Positions 41,879 to 51,479 of a stretch of DNA of 64,000 bases are shown piece by piece. The translations under genes were made by a program, and so were the position numbers. Source of the stretch: Pseudoalteromonas luteoviolacea (GTDB lineage: Bacteria; Pseudomonadota; Gammaproteobacteria; Enterobacterales; Alteromonadaceae); the NCBI RefSeq assembly GCF_021654285.1, contig NZ_JAKFZS010000001.1, positions 248,001 through 312,000 on the forward strand. Direction: 5' to 3'. The notes under the pieces are model-generated. The model had not been told where the DNA came from, did no database searches, and saw only the letters and a program-made list of their open reading frames with translations. Every line of letters begins with the position of its first letter. The stretch's first letter is position 1.

Positions 41879-41985
41879 ATCCGTTTATAAGCCCTCATAT
41901 TATAGTAAGTTAGCAGCCAGCCATGGTGATTTGGCTGCTAAGCACTTATTCACTTACATCGAAAATAACACATAAGGTAACGGCG

Positions 41986-42945
41986 ATGGCAGTCAAACTT
42001 GGAATAGTTTCAGATCCAATCAGTGGTTTTAATATCAAAAAAGATACCGGTTTTGCCATGATGATGGCAGCTCAACAACGTGGATTTGAGCTGTATTACA
42101 TGGAAATGGACGACCTGTACATGTACCAAGGTGAAGGTCGAGCAACGGCCGCAAAAGCCCGTGTGTTTAATGATGAAAGCCGTTGGTATGAATTAGAAGA
42201 TAAGCAAGACATCGCATTAAGTGACCTCGATGTGATTTTGATGCGTAAAGATCCGCCTTTTGACACTGAATATATCTACGCAACCTATATCCTAGAGCGC
42301 GCAGAATTAGCTGGTACCCTAGTTGTTAACAAACCGCAAAGCTTAAGAGATGCCAATGAAAAGCTTTTCACAGCTTGGTTCAGTGAGCACACACCTGACA
42401 CACTCGTTACTCGAAGCGCAGCACAGATCAGAGCCTTTTTAGATAAACATCAAGATATTATTTTAAAACCACTCGACGGTATGGGTGGCGCCTCTATTTT
42501 TAGAGTGCAACACAATGACCCTAACATCGGTGTGATCTGTGAAACACTGACAGAGCACGGTAGCAGATTTGCGATGGCGCAAAATTATATCCCTGAAATA
42601 AAGCAAGGGGATAAACGCGTATTAGTCGTTAATGGCGAAGTCATTCCTTATTGCTTAGCGCGTATCCCACAAGGTGGCGAGACTCGCGGCAACTTGGCTG
42701 CTGGCGGTCGTGGTGAAGCAAGACCTATTAGTGACAGTGATCGCAAAATTGCTGAGGCAGTCGCACCAACTCTAAAAGAAAAAGGGTTGCTATTTGTGGG
42801 CTTAGATATCATTGGCGATAAGCTCACCGAGATCAACGTGACCGCACCGACTTGTGTTAAGGAAATTGAAGCTGCGTACGATATATCTATTATGGACAAG
42901 TTTTTTGATGCGATTGAAGCAAAACTCAACCATACTGAAAGTTAA
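41986..42945 (+). CDS. gshB: Glutathione synthetase
   Basis: Joins gamma-glutamylcysteine and glycine using ATP. 319 aa with the ATP-grasp fold: MRKDPPFDTEYIYAT, ILKPLDGMGGASIFRV, PQGGETRGNLAAGGRG and LTEINVTAPTCVKEIE with metal-binding residues. ATG 41986 has an AAGG ribosome-binding site and matches the family start (MAVKLGIVSDPI). Upstream of yqgE and ruvX as in many gammaproteobacteria. Confidence 0.95.
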   Translation: MAVKLGIVSDPISGFNIKKDTGFAMMMAAQQRGFELYYMEMDDLYMYQGEGRATAAKARVFNDESRWYELEDKQDIALSDLDVILMRKDPPFDTEYIYATYILERAELAGTLVVNKPQSLRDANEKLFTAWFSEHTPDTLVTRSAAQIRAFLDKHQDIILKPLDGMGGASIFRVQHNDPNIGVICETLTEHGSRFAMAQNYIPEIKQGDKRVLVVNGEVIPYCLARIPQGGETRGNLAAGGRGEARPISDSDRKIAEAVAPTLKEKGLLFVGLDIIGDKLTEINVTAPTCVKEIEAAYDISIMDKFFDAIEAKLNHTES

Positions 42946-42964
42946 ATCATAGAAGGGGTCTCGC

Positions 42965-43522
42965 ATGCAATCATTAGCTAATCACTTCCTTATCGCAATG
43001 CCTAACTTGCAGGACCCGATGTTCAAACGCTCCGTCACCTACATCTGTGAACATAACGAAGAAGGCGCAATGGGGTTGATAGTAAATCACCCCATTGATG
43101 TCACTGTGGGTGAACTACTCGATCAAATTGAAATCGATAATGACAAGGACAGTAGTGCTGCCGAGCAAACGGTTTTTGCTGGTGGACCGGTGCATACGGA
43201 CAGAGGGTTTGTGTTACATACACCCAAAATAGGCTATGCCTCAAGTAAAGAGCTCAGCTCAGACATCATGATAACGACCTCTAAAGATGTACTTGCATCT
43301 CTGACCTATCATGATAGTCCAGATGCTTTTATCATTACGCTCGGTTATTCCGGGTGGGAAAAAGGCCAACTGGAAAAAGAAATCTTAGAGAACTCTTGGC
43401 TTATTATTCAAGCCGATCCGGAAATCATATTCAGCACGCCACCAGAAAAAAGATGGGAAAAAGCCGTCAGTATGCTGGGCATAGATATCGCACAGCTTAG
43501 CAACCAAGCAGGACACGCATAA
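42965..43522 (+). CDS. yqgE: YqgE/AlgH family protein
   Basis: 185 aa, UPF0301/DUF179. It starts [20 protein letters not shown], has [10 protein letters not shown] near 33-42, [16 protein letters not shown] near 70, and [14 protein letters not shown] near 122. Molecular role unresolved; AlgH affects alginate regulation in Pseudomonas. AAGGGG precedes the ATG. The ruvX start is 4 bp downstream of its stop. Confidence 0.92.
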   Translation: MQSLANHFLIAMPNLQDPMFKRSVTYICEHNEEGAMGLIVNHPIDVTVGELLDQIEIDNDKDSSAAEQTVFAGGPVHTDRGFVLHTPKIGYASSKELSSDIMITTSKDVLASLTYHDSPDAFIITLGYSGWEKGQLEKEILENSWLIIQADPEIIFSTPPEKRWEKAVSMLGIDIAQLSNQAGHA

Positions 43523-43526
43523 CAGA

Positions 43527-43982
43527 ATGAGTAACAAAAAACCAAAAACCCCAAAAGGTCAACGCACCGTAATGGGGTTTGATTTTGGTACAAAAAGTAT
43601 TGGTATGGCCATTGGCCAAGAAGTCACAGGTACAGCCACCAGCCTAGGCGCAGTAAAGGCAAGAGATGGCATTCCAAATTGGCCTGATATTGAGCAGCAC
43701 GTTAACGACTGGAAACCCGATTTATTAGTGGTTGGCTTGCCACTCAATATGGATGGCACCAATCAACAAGTCACCTTTTCCGCAAAGAAGTTCGCTAATC
43801 GTTTGCATAACAATTACCGTCTACCCGTTGAAACACAAGATGAGCGTCTTACAACAACCGATGCCAAAGCTAGATTGTTTGACCAAGGCGGTTATCGCTC
43901 TTTAGCAAAAGATAACGTTGATGGTATGTCTGCGGTGATTATTTTAGAGAGCTTTTTTGAGCAGTTGTGGGATGAAGAGTAG
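43527..43982 (+). CDS. ruvX: RuvX/YqgF family RNase H-like nuclease
   Basis: 151 aa. Proposed Holliday junction resolvase; in E. coli YqgF is also linked to processing of the 16S rRNA 5' end. RNase H fold with [16 protein letters not shown] (catalytic Asp), [11 protein letters not shown], and ETQDERLTT with a second acidic residue; the last catalytic Asp lies in [10 protein letters not shown]. It is almost always encoded after yqgE, as here. Confidence 0.9.
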   Translation: MSNKKPKTPKGQRTVMGFDFGTKSIGMAIGQEVTGTATSLGAVKARDGIPNWPDIEQHVNDWKPDLLVVGLPLNMDGTNQQVTFSAKKFANRLHNNYRLPVETQDERLTTTDAKARLFDQGGYRSLAKDNVDGMSAVIILESFFEQLWDEE

Positions 43983-43983
43983 T

Positions 43984-44877
43984 TTACTCTTTACCTTCTA
44001 ACACATTTAATTGCTTATATTTAGTCAGATCAGGGAGCAATCCAGCTTGACGATATGCATCTTGGATCCTTCCCTGTTTACGCAGCTTTTTTAGACCCTT
44101 CTGCAGCGCGTCAAAAGCACGCTCACCATCTGGGTGAAGCCTTGAGACCACAAAATGGCGGCTGCTATCAAGTAACACAACCCATTTGGGATGAGACACT
44201 AGATTGATGTTCGCCAATTGAAAGTCGTTTCCTAATACGGGCATCAAGGGGATCAACATAAAATCAGCCCACTGTTTATTCACGATTTGAGCTTGGGAAG
44301 ACCAGTTAGGCTCATCCACCAGCTCTTTAAGAGGCAACCGACTCAGCGTGTACCAATCGACTGGCCAACGGCTTGACGATACGGCTGTAAGCTGCTGCAA
44401 ATCACTTGGTCTTTGAATGCGCTTCATTCGTTTATTATCTTTTGCATAGTAGATACCTGCAAAAAACTCGCCTTTGCGGATCACCGGATCGCTGACAAAC
44501 AATTTATGCGCTTTGAGCTGCGTTTCTTCATACCAATAAGTATCAAAGCTCAATAGCTGCTTACCCTGAACAAGTAAGTTTGAATCTCGGAAATTAACAT
44601 TTCCGGGGCGGTAACGAAATGGCTTGTTAAAGCCACCTAAAAGAAGTGCTTGATGTAACAGCACCATATCAATGACATCTCGACGAACGAACTGCCCACC
44701 AAAATTATCGACTTCAAGTGGTGAGCGCCCAGACAATAATGCCGTGTAATTCATATATACATCATCTCTGATGTAGATATCCACATAGTCTGATTGAGCC
44801 CAGCATATATTAACTAGGCTCAAATAATAACAAGCAATAAAGCCCAGCAGCTTAGTTTTTCTTGCTGTCCAGGCCAT
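43984..44877 (-). CDS. Periplasmic solute-binding-like protein
   Basis: 297 aa with an N-terminal hydrophobic signal (ending near ICWAQS). The body resembles bacterial extracellular solute-binding family 3-type folds (VDIYIRDDVYMNYTALL, ADFMLIPLMPVLGND, HFVVSRLHPDGERAFDALQKGLKKL). No transporter genes are adjacent, so transport is doubtful and a sensory or orphan role is possible. It overlaps the 3' end of pilU by 26 bp. Confidence 0.6.
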   Translation of the reverse strand: MAWTARKTKLLGFIACYYLSLVNICWAQSDYVDIYIRDDVYMNYTALLSGRSPLEVDNFGGQFVRRDVIDMVLLHQALLLGGFNKPFRYRPGNVNFRDSNLLVQGKQLLSFDTYWYEETQLKAHKLFVSDPVIRKGEFFAGIYYAKDNKRMKRIQRPSDLQQLTAVSSSRWPVDWYTLSRLPLKELVDEPNWSSQAQIVNKQWADFMLIPLMPVLGNDFQLANINLVSHPKWVVLLDSSRHFVVSRLHPDGERAFDALQKGLKKLRKQGRIQDAYRQAGLLPDLTKYKQLNVLEGKE

Positions 44878-45976
44878 CAATGGTAACCCCTTGCAAAAAC
44901 CCTGCACCTTTTTGCTCGTTGTTTTGCAGCTTGATCATCAAGCGTAAGTCATTCGGTGAGTCAGCATGATGTAGCGCATCGGCATAATTTATCCGTTGTG
45001 CTTTATACAGCTCAAACAGCGCTTGGTCGAAAGTCTGCATGCCCATCTCTTTAGACTTAGACATAGTTTCCTTAATTGAGCCTATGTCCCCTTTTTTAAT
45101 TAACTCAGCAACCATAGGAGAATTTAATAAGATTTCAATGGCCGCAACCCTGCCCTCCCCTTTGGAAGTCGGTACCAATTGCTGAGCAACAATCGCTCTC
45201 AAATTCAGCGCCAGGTCGTATTTTAATTTATCATGCTTTTCTTTTGGCACGAGATGCATAATACGGTCAATAGCTTGGTTAGCGTTATTAGCATGCAAAG
45301 TGGCAACACATAAATGCCCCGTTTCTGCAAAACTCAGTGCATATTCCATGGTTTCTTGTGAACGAATTTCACCGATCAAAATTACGTCCGGTGCTTGACG
45401 CAAAGAGCTTTTCAGAGCGGCCTCAAAGCTTTCAGTGTCGAGCCCCACTTCACGCTGCGTAATAATACTTTTGCGGTGTTCATGTACAAACTCAATCGGA
45501 TCTTCGATGGTCAGAATATGACCCCGTTGATTTCGGTTACGATAACCGAGCAATGCAGCTAAAGACGTCGATTTACCCGTACCCGTACCACCGACAAATA
45601 AAACTAAACCGCGCTTAGACATGATCACATCAGTCAATACCGAAGGTAGGCCGAGCTGATTCACATCTGGTATGTCCGTCACGATACGTCGAATGACCAT
45701 ACCTGCGCAATCTCGCTGCCAAAATGCAGACACACGAAAACGACCCGCATCGTTGGCAACTGCAAAGTTACATTCTTTTTCAGCATGGAACTGCTGCCTT
45801 TGAGTCTCTGACATGGCAGACTCAACCATCGCCAAAGCGCCATCGCTGTCTAATACGTCCTCATCAAGTGCACGCAACTCACCGTCAATTTTTGCACTGA
45901 CTGCCAACCCAGATGAGACAAATAAGTCCGAAGCCTCTTTGTCTACCATCAACTGTAAATAATCTATTAAAGCCAT
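44852..45976 (-). CDS. pilU: Type IV pilus retraction ATPase accessory PilU
   Basis: 374 aa, a GspE-superfamily hexameric ATPase. Walker A is GGTGTGKSTS, the Asp box ILTIEDPIEFVHEH, Walker B VILIGEIRSQET and the His box AETGHLCVATLHAN. It aids PilT-driven retraction for twitching. PilU identity rests on position 3 bp after pilT and on PilU-like stretches such as RQAPDVILIGEIRS. Confidence 0.92.
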   Translation of the reverse strand: MALIDYLQLMVDKEASDLFVSSGLAVSAKIDGELRALDEDVLDSDGALAMVESAMSETQRQQFHAEKECNFAVANDAGRFRVSAFWQRDCAGMVIRRIVTDIPDVNQLGLPSVLTDVIMSKRGLVLFVGGTGTGKSTSLAALLGYRNRNQRGHILTIEDPIEFVHEHRKSIITQREVGLDTESFEAALKSSLRQAPDVILIGEIRSQETMEYALSFAETGHLCVATLHANNANQAIDRIMHLVPKEKHDKLKYDLALNLRAIVAQQLVPTSKGEGRVAAIEILLNSPMVAELIKKGDIGSIKETMSKSKEMGMQTFDQALFELYKAQRINYADALHHADSPNDLRLMIKLQNNEQKGAGFLQGVTIDGLDSKKN

Positions 45977-45979
45977 ACG

Positions 45980-47029
45980 TTAAAATCCTGCCGCACCAAA
46001 CTGGTTTTTATCATGCGCTTTCGCGTGCGCATCTTGCGTTGTGATCAAACCGTGATTAACCATATTCATCAAACACTGATCCATCGTTTGCATGCCGTGT
46101 AATGCACCCGTTTGAATAGCTGAATACATTTGCGCAATTTTATCTTCACGAATTAAGTTACGAATTGCCGGCACACCGAGCATGATCTCATGAGCAGCGA
46201 CACGTCCCCCGCCAACTTTCTTAATTAAAGTTTGAGAAATAACCGCTTGCAAGGACTCAGATAACATAGAACGAACCATATCTTTCTCTTCACCAGGGAA
46301 AACATCGATAATACGGTCAATAGTTTTAGGTGCTGACGTAGTATGGAGTGTGCCAAACACAAGGTGGCCAGTTTCTGCTGCGGTCATTGCTAAACGAATG
46401 GTTTCCAAATCACGTAACTCACCGACTAAGATAACATCTGGGTCTTCACGCAACGCGCTGCGCAGTGCTGCATTAAAACTATGCGTATCTCTGTGAACTT
46501 CACGTTGGTTAATTAAGCTCAACTGATTTTGATGCACAAATTCAATCGGGTCTTCAATAGTCAGAATATGGTGATGTTTTGTACTATTGATGTAATCAAC
46601 CATTGCTGCAAGCGTGGTAGATTTACCTGACCCTGTAGGGCCTGTCACTAATACTAACCCACGCGGATTATCCGATATTTTTTTAAAAATATCCGGCGCA
46701 CCTAAATCATCCAACGTTAATACCTGACTTGGGATAGTACGGAAGACTGCCGCAGGTCCTCGGCTGGTATTGAAGGCATTGACACGAAATCGTGCTAAAT
46801 TTGGTACTTCGAACGAAAAATCCACCTCAAGATTTTGCTCATAGTCCTTGCGCTGGTTATCATTCATAATATCGTAAATTAAGCTATTTACGTCTTTCGC
46901 TTCTAAAGCGGGAATATTTATGCGACGCACGTCACCATCTACGCGTATCATCGGAGAAACTTCCGAGGAAAGGTGTAGATCCGACGCTTTATGTTGCACA
47001 CTAAAGGCTAATAATTCAGTAATATCCAT
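45980..47029 (-). CDS. pilT: Type IV pilus retraction ATPase PilT
   Basis: 349 aa; powers pilin depolymerisation at the inner membrane. MDITELLAFSVQHKASDLHLSS is the typical start; Walker A is GPTGSGKSTT, with IEDPIEFVHQNQ, VILVGELRDLET and the PilT AIRNLIRE motif. It diverges from yggS with only 29 bp between the chosen starts. Confidence 0.95.
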   Translation of the reverse strand: MDITELLAFSVQHKASDLHLSSEVSPMIRVDGDVRRINIPALEAKDVNSLIYDIMNDNQRKDYEQNLEVDFSFEVPNLARFRVNAFNTSRGPAAVFRTIPSQVLTLDDLGAPDIFKKISDNPRGLVLVTGPTGSGKSTTLAAMVDYINSTKHHHILTIEDPIEFVHQNQLSLINQREVHRDTHSFNAALRSALREDPDVILVGELRDLETIRLAMTAAETGHLVFGTLHTTSAPKTIDRIIDVFPGEEKDMVRSMLSESLQAVISQTLIKKVGGGRVAAHEIMLGVPAIRNLIREDKIAQMYSAIQTGALHGMQTMDQCLMNMVNHGLITTQDAHAKAHDKNQFGAAGF

Positions 47030-47058
47030 CTATGACTCCACTACGAGCAAATAATAAT

Positions 47059-47742
47059 ATGGTTACAATAGCAGAACGGCTAAATAACGCCTACGATCGC
47101 ATCACAAAAGCAGAGCAAAATAATCAGATTTCTGATCCTGTTCAGCTCTTAGCTGTATCTAAAACGAAACCCATTGAGCTGATCCAACAAGCTTATGATG
47201 CTGGGCAGCGCTTATTTGGTGAATCTTATGTTCAAGAAGCCGTCGACAAAGTAATACATTTCAAACACTATCGAGACATTGACTGGCACTTTATCGGGCC
47301 CATTCAATCAAACAAATCTCGGCACATTGCTGAGCACTTCAGCTGGGTGCAAAGTGTTGACAGGGTAAAGATTGCTAGGCGCTTAAGTGAACAGCGTCCA
47401 ACCAACTTAAAGCCGTTAAATATATTAATACAGGTAAACATCAGCGGTGATGAGAAAAAATCAGGCTGTATGCTGGGGGAGCTGTCTGAGCTCGCTGAAT
47501 TTATAGAGAGCTCGAAGCAGTTAACTTTAAGAGGTTTAATGACTATCACCGCTCAAACCGATGACGAAACCCTGCAACTACAATATTTTCAGCAAATGAA
47601 AGATTGCTTTGATAAACTAAAGACCCAATATCCTAATATAGATACACTTTCTATGGGTATGAGTGGTGACTTAGAACCAGCCATCGCAGCTGGTGCCAAT
47701 ATGGTAAGAATTGGTACTGATATTTTTGGAAAAAGACAATAA
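47059..47742 (+). CDS. yggS: PLP homeostasis protein YggS
   Basis: 227 aa TIM-barrel protein that binds PLP through Lys in LLAVSKTKP. It has no known catalytic activity; the family maintains PLP and amino-acid balance. Other conserved parts are GESYVQEAVDK, HFIGPIQSNKSR and LSMGMSGDLEPAIAAGANMVRIGTDIFG-type C-terminus. Starting at 47059 fits the family; the frame is open 9 codons upstream. Confidence 0.93.
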   Translation: MVTIAERLNNAYDRITKAEQNNQISDPVQLLAVSKTKPIELIQQAYDAGQRLFGESYVQEAVDKVIHFKHYRDIDWHFIGPIQSNKSRHIAEHFSWVQSVDRVKIARRLSEQRPTNLKPLNILIQVNISGDEKKSGCMLGELSELAEFIESSKQLTLRGLMTITAQTDDETLQLQYFQQMKDCFDKLKTQYPNIDTLSMGMSGDLEPAIAAGANMVRIGTDIFGKRQ

Positions 47743-47758
47743 AGGCCAAACACAGAAT

Positions 47759-48580
47759 ATGTCTAACAAAACAATTGCATTCATCGGCACAGGTAACATG
47801 AGCTATGCCATCATAGGCGGTATGCTCAAAAATGGATTCAGTGCCCAAAATATTATTGCAACTAATCGCAACCAAGCAAAGCTGGATAAAGTTGCAAGCG
47901 ACTTCGCGGTTCAAACAACCAGTGATAACCTAGACGCCATTGCGCGTGCTGACGTTGTGGTGCTGTCGGTAAAACCGCAGATGATGGAAGCTCTGTGTGA
48001 CTCTTTCAGGTCAGCAAACCTTGATTTACGCGATAAAATAATCATTTCAGTTGCAGCGGGTATTACTATTTCACGCTTAGAAGACATGTTGCAATGTGAC
48101 ACCAAACTCGTTCGCTGTATGCCAAATACTCCATCACTGGTCGGCCTCGGTGTGTCCGGACTCTTCAGCCAGGATATTGATGATCAGGAAAAAGCATTTG
48201 TTGATACGATTTTTAGCGCCACCGGTATCACGACTTGGCTCAAAGAAGAAAATCAGATCAATGACATAATTGCCGTGACAGGCTCTTCTCCTGCCTATTT
48301 TTTCCTGTTTATGCAGGCGATTGAGGAAAAAGCCCGCCAGTTAGGATTTGATGAGCAACAAGCGAGACAACTGGTGCAGCAAACTGCACTTGGCGCCGCT
48401 CAAATGGCAGTCACACAACCAGAAGTGAGCCTCGAGCAGTTGCGTGCAAACGTTACTTCTAAAGGAGGTACCACTCATGCAGCCATTGAGTCAATGAAAG
48501 CCGATCAACTTCCTCAAACCGTGGCAAGCGCGATGGATGCTTGTATTGCCCGTGCTGAAGAAATGGAAACACAAATTTAA
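47759..48580 (+). CDS. proC: Pyrroline-5-carboxylate reductase
   Basis: Last step of proline synthesis. 273 aa with an N-terminal NAD(P) fold (IAFIGTGNMSYAIIGG), MPNTPSLVGLGVSG, TGSSPAYFFLFM and the C-terminal signature TSKGGTTHAAIE. ATG 47759 is 17 bp after the yggS stop; an earlier in-frame start would lie within yggS. Confidence 0.95.
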   Translation: MSNKTIAFIGTGNMSYAIIGGMLKNGFSAQNIIATNRNQAKLDKVASDFAVQTTSDNLDAIARADVVVLSVKPQMMEALCDSFRSANLDLRDKIIISVAAGITISRLEDMLQCDTKLVRCMPNTPSLVGLGVSGLFSQDIDDQEKAFVDTIFSATGITTWLKEENQINDIIAVTGSSPAYFFLFMQAIEEKARQLGFDEQQARQLVQQTALGAAQMAVTQPEVSLEQLRANVTSKGGTTHAAIESMKADQLPQTVASAMDACIARAEEMETQI

Positions 48581-48591
48581 GGACCCTCTAC

Positions 48592-49125
48592 ATGAGTGCA
48601 ATGCATTTTTTAATTGAAACCGTTTTTAACCTGTTTTTAATGGTCGTGCTACTGCGTTTTTGGATGCAGTGGGCACGCGTCGACTTTTACAACCCTGTCA
48701 GTCAAGCTGTGGTAAAAGCAACCTCATTTGCAGTGAACCCTCTACGTAAAATTATCCCAGGCTTTGCTGGCATTGATGTCGCTTCTTTGGTCCTTGCATT
48801 TATCGTCGCAGGTGCCAAGCTGTCTGTATTAATGTTGGTGTTCAGTGGCTACTGGGACCCAGCAACAGCAGCGATTGGCGGACTATTGACCTTACTTAAA
48901 GAAGCCTTTAGTTTGGTTTTTTGGATTTTAATTATCCGTGCAATTTTAAGTTGGGTAGTTCAAGGATATAATCCTGCCGCAGCTGTATTCGAACAACTAA
49001 CAGAGCCACTTTTACGCCCAGTAAGAAAAATCATTCCTCCTTTAGGTGGACTAGACTTATCTATCATGGTGGTGATATTTGGCCTGATGTTCTTACAACG
49101 TTTGGTCATGGATTTTATGCATTAA
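48592..49125 (+). CDS. yggT: YggT family membrane protein
   Basis: 177 aa with two copies of the YggT unit, each a hydrophobic hairpin with a conserved RFWMQWARVDFYNPVSQAV or RAILSWVVQGYNP core followed by basic PLRKIIP or PVRKIIPPLGG. Inner-membrane, associated with osmotic protection; exact role unknown. Between proC and DUF4426 in one operon. Confidence 0.88.
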   Translation: MSAMHFLIETVFNLFLMVVLLRFWMQWARVDFYNPVSQAVVKATSFAVNPLRKIIPGFAGIDVASLVLAFIVAGAKLSVLMLVFSGYWDPATAAIGGLLTLLKEAFSLVFWILIIRAILSWVVQGYNPAAAVFEQLTEPLLRPVRKIIPPLGGLDLSIMVVIFGLMFLQRLVMDFMH

Positions 49126-49145
49126 GCATATGTGAGTGAGGTACT

Positions 49146-49586
49146 ATGCGAGTATATCTTTTAGCAGTCTTACTTTTAGTGATTTCCTTTACTGGCCATA
49201 CTCAAGGCACAGAGTCTGGGGGCCAGTTCAAGAGATTAGGTAATTGGGAAGTGCATTACATTGCCTTTCCATCTACCTTTATCCAACCCAGTGTTGCCAA
49301 AGCATATGGTGTTGTGCGCAATGAAAATAAAGCGTTAATCAATATCTCTGTTCTAGCCACAGATAAAGCAAAAACTGCACAACAAGTACAAATATCTGGA
49401 TTTGCTAAGAACTTACTAGGAAATAAAAAGCCGCTTACCTTTAAGCAGATCGTCGAGGGTGACGCTATTTATTACCTCACTCAACTTGATTATTACAATG
49501 AAGATGTTTATCGCTTTGAGCTCAGTATTCAACAAGGCAATGAACATCAAACCTTAAAGTTTCAACAAAAGTTCTACGTAGATTAA
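49146..49586 (+). CDS. DUF4426 periplasmic protein
   Basis: 146 aa with a signal peptide (to about HTQG). Mature domain: [21 protein letters not shown], then VAKAYGVVR, a beta-sandwich typical of DUF4426, found mainly in marine gammaproteobacteria. Function unknown. Its place between yggT and rdgB, where enterics have yggU, supports an Alteromonadales or Vibrio-like genome. Confidence 0.85.
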   Translation: MRVYLLAVLLLVISFTGHTQGTESGGQFKRLGNWEVHYIAFPSTFIQPSVAKAYGVVRNENKALINISVLATDKAKTAQQVQISGFAKNLLGNKKPLTFKQIVEGDAIYYLTQLDYYNEDVYRFELSIQQGNEHQTLKFQQKFYVD

Positions 49587-49591
49587 ACAAT

Positions 49592-50185
49592 ATGACAAAA
49601 CAAATCGTGCTGGCCACAGGCAACCAAGGCAAAGTAAAAGAACTCGGCGGTATGCTTGAGTCTCTAAAAATAGAAATATTACCTCAAAGTCAGTTTGAGG
49701 TGTCAGATGTGGAAGAAACCGGTACTACTTTTGTGGAAAATGCCATCATAAAAGCCCGCCATGCAGCCAAAGAAACCGGGCTTCCAGCCATCGCCGATGA
49801 CTCAGGTTTAGAGGTTGACGTACTCAATGGCGCACCAGGTGTTTATTCAGCTCGTTTTGCAGGTGTAGGTGCAAGCGATCAGCAAAACATTAATAAATTA
49901 CTCGCAGCTATGGCAAATAGTGACATACGCACCGCTCGATTCTGGTGTGTATTGGTATATATGCGCCATGCTGAAGATCCAACTCCCGTGATCTGCCAAG
50001 CAAGCTGGGAAGGCACTATCGCCAACTTGCAACATGGCGACGGTGGTTTTGGTTACGATCCTGTATTTTGGGTCGAGAGTTTGCAAAAAATGGCCGCAGA
50101 GCTAACAAAGGAAGAAAAGAACGCAATCAGCCATAGAGGGAAAGCACTGCAACAATTAATGACCCACTTTAAGAGTACCCTGTGA
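49592..50185 (+). CDS. rdgB: XTP/dITP pyrophosphatase RdgB
   Basis: A Ham1-family house-cleaning enzyme that removes non-canonical purine triphosphates. 197 aa; starts with [18 protein letters not shown], then [24 protein letters not shown] and [10 protein letters not shown], all catalytic or substrate-binding stretches. Its stop overlaps the hemW GTG by 3 bp. Confidence 0.95.
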   Translation: MTKQIVLATGNQGKVKELGGMLESLKIEILPQSQFEVSDVEETGTTFVENAIIKARHAAKETGLPAIADDSGLEVDVLNGAPGVYSARFAGVGASDQQNINKLLAAMANSDIRTARFWCVLVYMRHAEDPTPVICQASWEGTIANLQHGDGGFGYDPVFWVESLQKMAAELTKEEKNAISHRGKALQQLMTHFKSTL

Positions 50186-51318
50186 ACCTCCCTCCATTAA
50201 GCTTATATGTGCACGTGCCTTGGTGCGTGCAAAAATGTCCATATTGCGATTTCAATAGTCACAGCCAAAAAGGCACTATCCCTGAGCAAGAATATATTGG
50301 CCATCTTCTTGACGACCTCAAAGCAGATTTACATCTTGTGCAAGGTAGAAAGTTACACAGTATCTTTGTTGGCGGTGGTACACCTAGCCTACTTTCTGGT
50401 GCTGCGTATGTGTACTTGCTAGAACAAATCGAAGCATTGATTGGTTTTGAAGATGATATTGAAATTACGTTAGAAGCCAATCCAGGTACCGTCGAAAGCG
50501 ATCGTTTCAAGCATTATGTTAAAGCCGGTATTAACCGCATCTCAATCGGCGTGCAAAGCTTGCAAAGTGATAAACTCAAAGCGCTAGGGCGTATTCATGG
50601 TGAGCAAGAAGCCTTAAATGCAGCAGCAGAGGCACATGACGCAGGTCTAAACAGTTTCAACATGGATTTGATGCACGGTCTACCAAATCAGTCTACTGAC
50701 GATGCGTTAAGTGATTTGCGACGGGTCATTGAATTAAATCCGCCACATATCTCTTGGTACCAATTAACCATAGAGCCCAATACCCAGTTTGCGTCTAAGC
50801 CTCCAAAATTGCCTGAAGATGAAACCCTTTGGGCAATACAAGAAGCTGGCCAAGCATTGTTGGCAGAGCATGGCTATCAGCAATACGAAATATCCGGCTA
50901 TGCCAAACCCAATTATCGCTGCAAACACAATTTGAATTACTGGCGCTTTGGTGACTATCTGGGAATTGGCTGCGGCGCACACGGTAAAATTACGCTACCA
51001 GAACAAAATCAAATTTTACGCACAGTCAAAGTTAAGCACCCAAGGGGCTATATGGATCTCACTAAGCCTTACTTGTATGACAGCTGGCACGTCGCACCAG
51101 AGGATAGGCCCTTTGAGTTTTTTATGAATACTTTTCGCCTATTAGAGCCAACACCTAAGTCTAATTTCACGGCGTACACCGGGCTGCAAGAAACTGAAAT
51201 AGAACAACAATTGAACCATGCAATTCGCTTAGGATTATTAGAAATGCAATGTGATTCATGGTTTGTAACAAATAAAGGGCACAGGTATTTAAATGACCTG
51301 TTAGAATTGTTTGTCTAA
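50182..51318 (+). CDS. hemW: HemW, radical SAM heme chaperone
   Basis: 378 aa radical SAM protein of the HemN/HemW family. The iron-sulfur cluster motif CVQKCPYC (CxxxCxxC at 15, 19, 22), [12 protein letters not shown] and SIGVQSL follow family order. HemW binds heme and delivers it to respiratory enzymes rather than acting as coproporphyrinogen dehydrogenase. The GTG start overlaps the rdgB stop (GTGA), giving coupled translation. Confidence 0.92.
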   Translation: MNLPPLSLYVHVPWCVQKCPYCDFNSHSQKGTIPEQEYIGHLLDDLKADLHLVQGRKLHSIFVGGGTPSLLSGAAYVYLLEQIEALIGFEDDIEITLEANPGTVESDRFKHYVKAGINRISIGVQSLQSDKLKALGRIHGEQEALNAAAEAHDAGLNSFNMDLMHGLPNQSTDDALSDLRRVIELNPPHISWYQLTIEPNTQFASKPPKLPEDETLWAIQEAGQALLAEHGYQQYEISGYAKPNYRCKHNLNYWRFGDYLGIGCGAHGKITLPEQNQILRTVKVKHPRGYMDLTKPYLYDSWHVAPEDRPFEFFMNTFRLLEPTPKSNFTAYTGLQETEIEQQLNHAIRLGLLEMQCDSWFVTNKGHRYLNDLLELFV

Positions 51319-51479
51319 ATTTAGGTGACATGTAGTATGGATATTACGTAGCTATAAAGTTTGCATTAACGCATATTCTAGCTGTCGCTCGCCGCTTAAC
51401 ATATAATGGCCTACACTGAGATTTATCTTCAGTTAGACTAATGATGTCTATAAGATTTAAAAAGAAAAAAGGGTAAAAC